Shown here: positions 37,480-46,215 of the stretch, in pieces | Layout of the letters: each line of letters opens with the position of its first letter | Position numbering within the stretch: the first letter of the stretch is position 1 | Assembly: GCA_016839365.1 (NCBI GenBank) | Contig: JAEOUH010000069.1 | Location: 33,698 to 97,697 of the forward strand | Direction of reading: 5' to 3' | Source: Candidatus Hermodarchaeota archaeon | GTDB lineage: Archaea > Asgardarchaeota > Hermodarchaeia > Hermodarchaeales > Hermodarchaeaceae | Length of the DNA stretch: 64,000 bases | Made by a program: the position numbers and the translations under genes | The notes under the pieces: generated by a model | Told to the model about the DNA's origin: nothing | Database searches by the model: none | Seen by the model: the letters and a program-made list of their open reading frames with translations, nothing else

Positions 37480-38742
37480 CTATTTACCTCCGCGGGGATC
37501 CGTGATTTTTCCTGTAATCGCACTCGCTGCAACTGTGACGGGTGAGGCTAGATAGATTTGGGCCTCAGCACTTCCCATCCGACCAGGGAAATTGCGGTTC
37601 GTGGAGCTAATACAAACCTCACCTGGCGCCAACAGACCACAATGCCCCCCAAAACAGGCACCACATGTTGCTGGTCCAATCGTGGCACCAGCTTTTACAA
37701 GGGTGCCAATCGTCCCATCGTGGAGAGCGGCATGATAGACTTGGCGACTAGCTGGGTTCACAATAAACCGAACCCCCTCGGCGATTTGGTTACCGTTTAT
37801 TACCTTAGCAGCCATTTGGAGATCTTCAAGTCGACCATTCGTGCACGATCCCAAATAGGCCTGATCGATGGGTGTTCCAGCTACCTCTGCTACAGGAACC
37901 GCTTGCGTGGGAAGCGATGGGGTTGCGACTTGGGGTGTGAGTGTTGACACATCAAAATCCATGCTTTGATCGTATTCTGCATTATCATCTGGTCTTATGG
38001 GTTTAAACTTGCGATCCGTGCGGGTCTTAACATATTCAGTGACGCGTTCATCGGGTGAGATAAGCGCAGCCATTGCTCCGATTTCAACTGCCATGTTGGT
38101 GAGGGTCATCCACGCATCGAGACTCAACTTGGCGAGCGTATCTCCCTGGTATTCGAGGGCTTGAAAGGTGGCTCCTTCCACGCCGAGCTCTCCAAGGGTG
38201 TGCAGAATGATATCTTTTCCCATCACCATTGAGGGCAGGTTGCCCGAATAGGTGATTTTAGTGGTTTCGGGCACTCGGAACCATAATCGTCCAGTTGCTA
38301 ATACAAATGCCATATCAGTGGCACCAATACCTGTTGCTAGGGCTCCGAATGCACCTGCGGTGGTTGTATGTGAATCAGTACCCACCACCAACTCACCAGG
38401 TCGGATATGCCCTTCTTCGACGAGAACCTGGTGACAGATGCCTCGTCCCACATCGTAAAAGTACTTAACGCCAAAATCTGAAACAAATTCTCGAACTTGT
38501 TGGTGAATGGTTGCAGCTTGAATCGTGGGGGCGGGAGCCCAGTGATCCAAGATCACTACCACTCGGCTAGGATCCCAGATTTTCTTAACTCCTGCTTCTG
38601 CAAGCTGGGGAAGCACGCGGGTTCCCAGCATTTCATGGGACATGGCTATGTCAATGGTTGCTTCGATGATTTCTCCAGGTTCTATCCTCTTTTCATCACT
38701 GTGGCTGAGGAGGATCTTCTCTGCTATCGTAAGACCGCTCAT
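37480..38742 (-). CDS. leuC: 3-isopropylmalate dehydratase/aconitase-family large subunit
   Basis: VVGTDSHTTTAGAFGALATGIGATDMA, YLGSCTNGRLEDL, GATIGPATCGACFGGHCGLLAPGEVCISSTNRNFPGRMG. Confidence 0.92.
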   Translation of the reverse strand: MSGLTIAEKILLSHSDEKRIEPGEIIEATIDIAMSHEMLGTRVLPQLAEAGVKKIWDPSRVVVILDHWAPAPTIQAATIHQQVREFVSDFGVKYFYDVGRGICHQVLVEEGHIRPGELVVGTDSHTTTAGAFGALATGIGATDMAFVLATGRLWFRVPETTKITYSGNLPSMVMGKDIILHTLGELGVEGATFQALEYQGDTLAKLSLDAWMTLTNMAVEIGAMAALISPDERVTEYVKTRTDRKFKPIRPDDNAEYDQSMDFDVSTLTPQVATPSLPTQAVPVAEVAGTPIDQAYLGSCTNGRLEDLQMAAKVINGNQIAEGVRFIVNPASRQVYHAALHDGTIGTLVKAGATIGPATCGACFGGHCGLLAPGEVCISSTNRNFPGRMGSAEAQIYLASPVTVAASAITGKITDPRGGK

Positions 38743-38747
38743 CTAGT

Positions 38748-39938
38748 TTACAGCTCCTCTAATTGTTGTTGAATTCTTTGGCGAATAGCTTTGCCTACTT
38801 GTTTTGTGGTTGACGGTTTTATATGAGCATACTTACCGACGCAAAGATCGTAGGTACGTATCTGTTCCTCTCCTAGCAGTTCCATTACTGCTGCTTCAAT
38901 TACTGAAGCTGCTATCATTGCTTTTTGATCTTGGTGGCGTTCTCCGAGCCATTCGAGCATCATCTTCCCTGCTAAAATCGCTGCAATCGGATTAGCCCTG
39001 CGCTTGCCAGCATGCTTTGGTGCGGATCCATGTATAGGTTCAAACATCGCATGCAAGTCTCCAATATTACCTCCTGCAGCGACCCCCATACCCCCTTGAA
39101 TCCCAGCCCCCAAATCCGAAATGATGTCCCCATACATATTGGGGGCTACAACCACATTATAGTATTCGGGCCGCCGCACACACCACATCGTCCACGCATC
39201 AATATATGCATAATCGGGAATAATTTTCGGGAATTGCTGTGCCAGTTCTACAAAGACGCGGCGGAAGAGTTGATCACCAATCAACACATTGCTTTTATCC
39301 ACACAGGTGACCCGTTTTTTCTGATCACTTGGTGCTCCATACCCACGTTTTAAAGCTAGTTTCATGGCATAACGAATGACCCTTTCAGATCCCAGCCTGG
39401 AGATTGGGCGAACATCGATGGCAAGCTCTTCCCTTTCGCCTTCTCCATAATGTTTTCCAATACCCGCATAGAGTCCTTCAGTGTTTTCTCGGATGATGAC
39501 AAAGTCAATATCCTTTGGCTGTTTGTCAGCTAATGGTGTCGGAACGCCTGGATACAGCTTCACCGGTCGCACGTTTGCATATAACTCGAGTTCTCGTCGT
39601 TGACCCAACACGACTGCTGCACCTGCTAGTTGCCCATCGTCTCTGCGGACAGGTTCTCCGGGTGTCTTCTCCCATCCGACAGCGCCAAGGAGAATAGCAT
39701 CGGCTTCTTGCTTTGAGAATACTTCGGCTTCTCCTGGCCATTCACAACCTGTCTCCAAATAGTATTTGCCACCACACGGAAACTCATGAAAGGAGAGAGA
39801 TAGTCCAGGAATTCCATTAGACACTATTTCAAGAATTCCTACCGATTCCTGTATAACCTCAGGGCCAATCCCGTCTCCGGGTAACACTTGAATCTTATAG
39901 GTTCGTGGCACAGGAATCCGTTCCGCAATCCTCTTCAC
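38748..39938 (-). CDS. leuB: Isopropylmalate/isocitrate-type dehydrogenase
   Basis: VLPGDGIGPEVIQE, IIRENTEGLYAGIG, VCVDKSNVLIGDQLF, NMYGDIISDLGAGIQGGMGVAAGGNIG. Confidence 0.85.
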   Translation of the reverse strand: MKRIAERIPVPRTYKIQVLPGDGIGPEVIQESVGILEIVSNGIPGLSLSFHEFPCGGKYYLETGCEWPGEAEVFSKQEADAILLGAVGWEKTPGEPVRRDDGQLAGAAVVLGQRRELELYANVRPVKLYPGVPTPLADKQPKDIDFVIIRENTEGLYAGIGKHYGEGEREELAIDVRPISRLGSERVIRYAMKLALKRGYGAPSDQKKRVTCVDKSNVLIGDQLFRRVFVELAQQFPKIIPDYAYIDAWTMWCVRRPEYYNVVVAPNMYGDIISDLGAGIQGGMGVAAGGNIGDLHAMFEPIHGSAPKHAGKRRANPIAAILAGKMMLEWLGERHQDQKAMIAASVIEAAVMELLGEEQIRTYDLCVGKYAHIKPSTTKQVGKAIRQRIQQQLEEL

Positions 39939-40023
39939 ACACGGCTATACAAAGTTTCCGACTTTAGAGGGTAAACGTACATGTCGGGCTGTTCGGGATT
40001 ATTCTAAAGCGAATTTAATGCAC

Positions 40024-41283
40024 TTATTCCAAGGACTCTTCTACAAACTCGATCAAGTCCACCATCTCCAGCTTCGATCCACTCTTTTCAATCGCTAGCT
40101 GAAGGCTCGTTTCGCAAAATGGGCAAGCACTTACAAGGTGGGTTGCACCGGTGGCTTCGGCTTCTTTGATACGTTCGATGGAGGTTTCGAGGGTCCAATC
40201 GGGAAATTGGGCACGGGCTCCTCCTCCAGCGCCGCAGCACCAGCTGTTTTCGCGATTACGGGGCATTTCGACGAAGTTGTCTCCAAGGAGAGTACGCAGG
40301 ATTTTTCGTGGGACTTCGAACCATTCGGCTTTTTCTTTGTGGTTCTTGATGAGTTCTCCGACATGTCGACCGTAGTGGCAGGGATCATGATAGGTGGCTT
40401 TGATACCTTTCATGGGTTTGAGTTTCCCTTTACCCGCTTCGAGGGCTTCAGCGATGAAGTTAACGCTGTGCTTCACTTCAAAAGGAAGGGGACCGTAATA
40501 TTTGGGCCAATCGCGTTTCATGGTACGGAAGCAGCCAGCACAGGAGGAGACGACAGTCTTAGCCTTAGAGTTCTTGAAAAGTTCAACATTGTGCTTGACA
40601 TAATCGTTTACTAAATCCAGTTTTCCAACTCGCATCAGTGGTGAACAGCAACAGTATTCGTCTTCTTTAACAGTAAAATCAATTTCTAATTTCTGCATTA
40701 CCCGAAGGGTTGAGACCGCTAGCTTCTGTAAGCGATATGATGCAGTACAGCCCACAAAATAGATTACATCAGCTGTGTCTTTCATCTTGAATTCCTTGGG
40801 AACCCAATCGGTGCGGCAAGCGTGATCTTCGTTGTAGGGATTGCGTTTGATCTCAGTAGCTTTGGCATACCCCTGTTGTTTGTCGAGGGGACCTACACCT
40901 GCCTTGACTGCTTCGGCTCGCATGGCTTCAATGATATCGACTGTGGGGAGCTCGTTTTCACATTGGGTTTCACAATTACCGCAGGTAGAGCAGCGGAATA
41001 GGAGGTCGCCAATGTCTTTGTCGATTTTGTAGTTTCCGTTTAGGATGGCTCGAGCCAGCCACATTTTCGCACCACCGCTATAGGCTTCCCATTCCATGGC
41101 GTTCCAAGCAGGGCAGCCGGTTTCGAAGCCCCCCTTGGGGTTGGCGGCATCAGCGATGGTGCAGGCTTTACAGTGAATGCATCGAGCGATTTCAAGCTCG
41201 AAGTCTTTGAGTTCGGTTTTAGGTTTTTCGGATTCAGTCAATTCAATGGTCCTCCGGATGGTAAGGCGAATGTTGTGTTTCAC
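40024..41283 (-). CDS. Fe-S oxidoreductase with CCG domains (GlcF/HdrD-like)
   Basis: CIHCKACTIADAANPKGGFETGCP, CSTCGNCETQCENELP, CCSPL, SSCAGCFRTMKRDWPKYYG, HDPCHYGRH, WCCGAGGGAR. Confidence 0.88.
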   Translation of the reverse strand: MKHNIRLTIRRTIELTESEKPKTELKDFELEIARCIHCKACTIADAANPKGGFETGCPAWNAMEWEAYSGGAKMWLARAILNGNYKIDKDIGDLLFRCSTCGNCETQCENELPTVDIIEAMRAEAVKAGVGPLDKQQGYAKATEIKRNPYNEDHACRTDWVPKEFKMKDTADVIYFVGCTASYRLQKLAVSTLRVMQKLEIDFTVKEDEYCCCSPLMRVGKLDLVNDYVKHNVELFKNSKAKTVVSSCAGCFRTMKRDWPKYYGPLPFEVKHSVNFIAEALEAGKGKLKPMKGIKATYHDPCHYGRHVGELIKNHKEKAEWFEVPRKILRTLLGDNFVEMPRNRENSWCCGAGGGARAQFPDWTLETSIERIKEAEATGATHLVSACPFCETSLQLAIEKSGSKLEMVDLIEFVEESLE

Positions 41284-41324
41284 ATACGTTAGACCCTTTT
41301 ACAGTTTGCCTTTTTTCGAAAAAT

Positions 41325-42050
41325 TCACGGTGTTAGATGCGAATCAACTGGGATACCAAGAGGTCTCTCTTGTTTTCCATAGTGTCGGTCTAAAACAATC
41401 ACTATGAATACCAGTACAAAGAAGATCCCCACAAAAGCAATTGCAATAACGTTCAAAATGAAATTCACCGGATAACTGGCATAATTTGCTAACGCGAACA
41501 GAAAAACCGAGCTCCCAATACATGGCATGCCCATGGTAAGAAGATGCTGAGTGATAACTGAAGTCTTAGCATCATCAGGAGCCGTAAGATAAGCATAGCT
41601 AAAGAATCGATAGGCAATGGACCAACTCAGAGCTGCGTTCACGAAAGTTAGGAGCACATAAACAACCAAAAGTAATGCCTCCAAGCGAAACAACGTGAGA
41701 AACAAAATTAGGTCAAAGATACTCATCCAAAGCAGAGCCCTCACTCCAAAGAGGAATCCGATGGAGAGTCCCATGGCACTTGCCATGAAGTATCGACCAA
41801 GACCAATATCGCGATCAACATCTCTTTCAATTAGTGGAGGAACACCCAGAGCAAAAGCGAAGTTAAAACCAAGAGAAATCACAAAGAATACGATTGGCTC
41901 ATATGGGTAAACCACGAAAAAGCTAGCAAGGCAAAAGTAGCCAATAAAAGCGTAAATAGAAGAGATTCCCAAACCCACAACATATACAATTAAGCGCTTA
42001 GTTGTTTCCTTAAGGTGCGTTAGCATTTTCGGCGTCCCCTCAAACTGCAA
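41325..42050 (-). CDS. Multi-pass membrane protein
   Basis: Repeated hydrophobic segments; 241 aa. Confidence 0.55.
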   Translation of the reverse strand: MQFEGTPKMLTHLKETTKRLIVYVVGLGISSIYAFIGYFCLASFFVVYPYEPIVFFVISLGFNFAFALGVPPLIERDVDRDIGLGRYFMASAMGLSIGFLFGVRALLWMSIFDLILFLTLFRLEALLLVVYVLLTFVNAALSWSIAYRFFSYAYLTAPDDAKTSVITQHLLTMGMPCIGSSVFLFALANYASYPVNFILNVIAIAFVGIFFVLVFIVIVLDRHYGKQERPLGIPVDSHLTP

Positions 42051-42280
42051 TTGATTGAAAATGTCCTATGATAGTTCTCTTACTGTTGAACAGCATTCAC
42101 CTTCTAGGATTCAGTAAAGAGTCTAGAAAATCCTGGGTACGGTCTGAGCGGAGTGAGTTCAAAGGATAACACTGCAACTCCCTCCATCTCGTGTTCGATC
42201 GCGAGGATTTTCATATCCTACCCTCACTTGATTCTCAGGTTTAATTGTTACGTGGAAGAAAAATTAGTAAAAGGGCTAGA

Positions 42281-42802
42281 TCAGTACCATCCAACCTCGG
42301 AACCACATTCATGGCAGAACTGGTCGATGCGATTCAGTTCCGTGCCACAATTGACGCATTTCTTTGTCTGCGTTGTGGCTGAGCCCTCTATGTGGTGCTG
42401 GCGAACCCAGATGGAACTACCATCGTAATCATGGTATGGTCCCAGAGGATGGAATTGGGTTCGCGTAGACCGTGAAGCTGGAACCTGATAAGGATTCCAA
42501 CTAGCCACTAAGGCACCTGCAACAATAAGGAGTACTCCACCAATGAAGAAGATGAAAAGCAGACTGACAATACCGGAGACGATGAGAATCCCACCAGCCG
42601 CACCTCGGTTCCCCTTAGGGATCTCGATCCAAGCAGTTATCGGAAAAATGAATCCCAGGAAGAACCACAGGAGTGTAATAAATATCAAAGGAAAATAGAT
42701 GATGGCCATCAATAATTGGAAGATGAGAATGAAGCCATTGGCTAAAAGTCCAAGAATTGTCAATACCTGTACAGTATCTTTAGTTCCCATTATCTCAACC
42801 AA
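42281..42802 (-). CDS. Membrane protein with C-terminal zinc ribbon
   Basis: TM segments then KKCVNCGTELNRIDQFCHECGSEV. Confidence 0.65.
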   Translation of the reverse strand: MVEIMGTKDTVQVLTILGLLANGFILIFQLLMAIIYFPLIFITLLWFFLGFIFPITAWIEIPKGNRGAAGGILIVSGIVSLLFIFFIGGVLLIVAGALVASWNPYQVPASRSTRTQFHPLGPYHDYDGSSIWVRQHHIEGSATTQTKKCVNCGTELNRIDQFCHECGSEVGWY

Positions 42803-42920
42803 ACTTCAACGTAAATACCAGTTCAAGTATTCCCACTAAAAACGGGCAGAAAAACCTTTGTCACCTTGCCTAATCTGAACTCCAATACTGGTAAAATATT
42901 TGGAGCCTGAATAATTTTGA

Positions 42921-44399
42921 TTAGACTGCCAACCGACCGGGGTGCATGATGCCATTGGGATCCCAAAGCTCTTTGAGCTCCTTCAACAAGTTCACATACT
43001 CAGGCATCAACGGCCGCATCGCCGGCCAATGGATGAAAGCATTCGGTCGGTAGTTTAACCAGCCTTTCTTATGCGCAATTTCCGTAAAGTGCTTATCCCA
43101 AGCTTCTGCTTGTTCATAGCCCTTCTCGGTACGGCTATCAAAGGTGACAATTGGCATCGAAATACACTGCCGACCTTGCTCAATACTAGCCACCCATTGC
43201 ACTGGAGGTATGTCAAACTTTTCCATGGTTTCGACGGAGATACGGGAAATTTCAGCGCAGTCCTTCCAAGGGCAATACCAGGTAATGAAAACGAAGCCAG
43301 CGCGGTGCATGGCATATGGAACTGCAATAAGGTTGGGTTTGGTGAGACGCACTTCTTTGGCTCGGGGATGGAGTTCCATGGCATCGACCTTTTCACCAGT
43401 TTCCCGAATCTTCTTGGCTTCCTCTTCGATGATGTCCATTTGGCTTTGCATTTCTTTCTCAGTATGAGCCCAGAGCTCGTAGTTCATGAGCCATTCGGGG
43501 ATGTAGTACTTCTTCTCTCGCCACTCCTCGATAGTGGTGGGAACTTCGCGTTCATCTTTCCTGCTTGGGACCAGCCACCAATTACCGCCTTGGACCATGA
43601 CGCCAACTTCTTTCTTCAGGACAGCCATGGAGTGATTCTGCATGGCTTCAGGAGTGTCGTAATCATAGGCTACAAGGTCAATGTAAGGGGGATGGGGGAT
43701 GATACGGATAGCAGCCTTGGTGATGATGCCCATGGTGCCTTGTGCCCCGAGGAAGAGGCCCGTGAAATCCGGACCCGGTCCCCATGGATAGAAGGGTTTG
43801 AAGCCCTTCAGGGCCCAGCTGCCTGTATAAATGAGTTCACCACGGGGCAGGATGACTTCGAGCCCGTTGATCATACGACCTTGAGGACCGTATTTACTGG
43901 TGACCAGACTAAAACCGCGTTCTAGGGCATCTCCAATGAGAGTTGCCCGCGGTGGGGCTCCGTCAGGAACGGGTGGTGCCCATTCGGGATGGTGTTTTCG
44001 GAAGTAAGCCCAGACTTGGCCAGCGGTGACGCCTGCTTCCACAATGACATATCGCGCATCTTCGTCCACTTCGATGATGTTGTTCAGACGCACCAAATCC
44101 AAAATGATTCCTTCTGGCTTCAAAGGTTGAGCATATCCGCCACTTAGCCCGCCGGAATAGGGACTGATGGGGATCTTGTATTTGTTGCAAAGTCTGACGA
44201 TTTCTAAGATCTCGTCACGTGTTCCGGGTTTCACAATGGCTTCTGCAACGGCAGCGCGGATGCCCATGACAGATCGGGCCATGTAGCTGTGGCGCATCGC
44301 CAGGTTCGTTGTAATGTGTTCAGAACCGATAATTTTGGTGGCTTCATCAACGAATTTGTCAATCTTTCCAGGCATGCAGGACGCCTCCGATAAATACAC
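42921..44399 (-). CDS. FAD-linked oxidase (GlcD/VAO-like)
   Basis: PISPYSGGLSGGYAQPLKPEGIILDLVRLNNIIEVDEDARYVIVEAGVTAGQV; FTGLFLGAQGTMGIITKAAIRIIP. Confidence 0.85.
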   Translation of the reverse strand: MYLSEASCMPGKIDKFVDEATKIIGSEHITTNLAMRHSYMARSVMGIRAAVAEAIVKPGTRDEILEIVRLCNKYKIPISPYSGGLSGGYAQPLKPEGIILDLVRLNNIIEVDEDARYVIVEAGVTAGQVWAYFRKHHPEWAPPVPDGAPPRATLIGDALERGFSLVTSKYGPQGRMINGLEVILPRGELIYTGSWALKGFKPFYPWGPGPDFTGLFLGAQGTMGIITKAAIRIIPHPPYIDLVAYDYDTPEAMQNHSMAVLKKEVGVMVQGGNWWLVPSRKDEREVPTTIEEWREKKYYIPEWLMNYELWAHTEKEMQSQMDIIEEEAKKIRETGEKVDAMELHPRAKEVRLTKPNLIAVPYAMHRAGFVFITWYCPWKDCAEISRISVETMEKFDIPPVQWVASIEQGRQCISMPIVTFDSRTEKGYEQAEAWDKHFTEIAHKKGWLNYRPNAFIHWPAMRPLMPEYVNLLKELKELWDPNGIMHPGRLAV

Positions 44400-44547
44400 C
44401 AGAGATTAATGCCGACACGGTATGACAGCCTGTACATAAGCCTTACTTAAGTTAGAAATGCTATAGAAAGTAGTTTGGGGGTTAGGATTGGCGAATTCTA
44501 TGCAAGGATGGAAGCACTTGCTCGTATCTACTTCTTTAACGGATTCA

Positions 44548-45861
44548 CTACGGAAGTGGTAATAGAAACAAACGGAATAACACATAGGCTGTCGATAAAC
44601 CCAGAAAGATGAACGTCATTAAAACGCCAATCGTTAAGAATGTAATATAGGGAATTGGGCGGTTATGTTTCGCTGCCGTGCGATATGCAAGGAGATTTGC
44701 TGTACTTGAGATTGGAGTGAGACATCCTCCTAATTCAGCGCCAAGGGTTAGAGCAATCCAGAGGGTTCCCGCGGGAATGCCAATTACTATTAATCCTTCG
44801 ACAACGGGAATGAGTGTCATTGTAATAGGAATATTATCAACTATGCCGCTGGCTAGTCCAGTAATCCATAAAATCACAACATGAGCTGTGACGGTATTTC
44901 CACCAGTTAATAAGATGATTTGAATAGCCAGCACATCGATTACTCCAAATTCCTCCATGGCTCCTACAATTATGAACAATCCGATAAAAAAGAAGATAGA
45001 TGACCATTCCACTTCTCTCAATATCTCCTCCGTATCACCACCAAAAAGCAAAAAGGCGACTGCTCCAATGATTGCGACAATATAGGCATATTGACTAAAC
45101 AAGATGAATCCCGCAATAATTGCAACTAATAAAAGCGCTGTGCGGTAGAAAATTGAGCGGTTTGGAATCATTGTAGCTTCATCAATTTCAAGTAGATGTT
45201 CAAGTTGGGTTGGATGCAGGGCTTTGAGGGTTTTCCTAAAGAAAATGAAGCAAATTACAATTGCTACCCCAGCTAATATCACTGCGAAGGGTAAGAGATT
45301 AATTAAGAACCAATTGAAATCATATCCAGTCGCTCCAGCAATCAAAATATTTGGTATCCCAGAAATCTGAGTGCTCACCGCTCCGACATTGGAGACTATA
45401 GCCTCTGACACAAGATAGGGCACTGGATTAAAATCAAGTGCTTCACAAACAATCATCGTCAAGGACCCAATCAACACGATTGTCGCAATTTGGGTTAACA
45501 CTGCGGACAGCATAAATGCTAGTAGACAAAAAATCGCAAGTAATATTGCAGGACCTCCCCGCGACCATTTCACAGCCTTGATCGAAATATATTGAAACAA
45601 CCCTGAATCCTTGATCGGTTCGGTAATCACCATCACTGCTAGAATAATAATAATGGTGCGAAAATCAACCCATCTGACTAACAGCTCTACAAACACTGGG
45701 TATGTCAAAAATTCTCCAGCCCAAAATGGCCAAATCTGAACCATAAAGACCAAAACAGCTACCGCACCTAACAGTGTCGCAATCACCTCCTTGACCATGT
45801 TAGTCGTAATCAACAAGACTACAACAATGAAGATGATGAATACGAAGGTTCCAGGAAACAC
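44548..45861 (-). CDS. ArsB/NhaD-type (IT superfamily) transporter
   Basis: About 11-12 hydrophobic segments; FFIGLFIIVGAMEEFGV, GLASGIVDNIPITMTLIPV, GAELGGCLTPISSTANLLAY. Confidence 0.8.
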   Translation of the reverse strand: MFPGTFVFIIFIVVVLLITTNMVKEVIATLLGAVAVLVFMVQIWPFWAGEFLTYPVFVELLVRWVDFRTIIIILAVMVITEPIKDSGLFQYISIKAVKWSRGGPAILLAIFCLLAFMLSAVLTQIATIVLIGSLTMIVCEALDFNPVPYLVSEAIVSNVGAVSTQISGIPNILIAGATGYDFNWFLINLLPFAVILAGVAIVICFIFFRKTLKALHPTQLEHLLEIDEATMIPNRSIFYRTALLLVAIIAGFILFSQYAYIVAIIGAVAFLLFGGDTEEILREVEWSSIFFFIGLFIIVGAMEEFGVIDVLAIQIILLTGGNTVTAHVVILWITGLASGIVDNIPITMTLIPVVEGLIVIGIPAGTLWIALTLGAELGGCLTPISSTANLLAYRTAAKHNRPIPYITFLTIGVLMTFIFLGLSTAYVLFRLFLLPLP

Positions 45862-46215
45862 ATTGCATCCCGCCGGAAGCTTCCAAAAAATTCTTGAATA
45901 GATGCAAAAGACACTTCATGCTTATCAACTTTGTTGGTTGAGGAAAAGTAATTTTCTAAGTTCTTTTTGTAACTTCCAGGCATCATCATCGTAGTAATCG
46001 TGTGATTTAATCTTTGTTCATCGTATTAGGAGAAAATATACTAGTAATTAACAGGCATGAAGCTGCTTTGTTATCCTTTTCTTTAATGACTAGTGACAAT
46101 TGTCTAAAGCATCATGCACTTTTGTCAACCTTTTACTTCCATTCTTTTTCGAAACAACACAAACAGTATAAAAGGAACATTACTGCGTTAAGACGAGTTC
46201 CTGTAGCTTCATAAC

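Noticed and set aside
40138-40614. 158-aa + strand ORF
   Set aside because: Antisense of the CCG-domain Fe-S gene, low-complexity F/G-rich translation
43071-43925. 284-aa + strand ORF
   Set aside because: Antisense shadow of the FAD-linked oxidase gene; no protein motif
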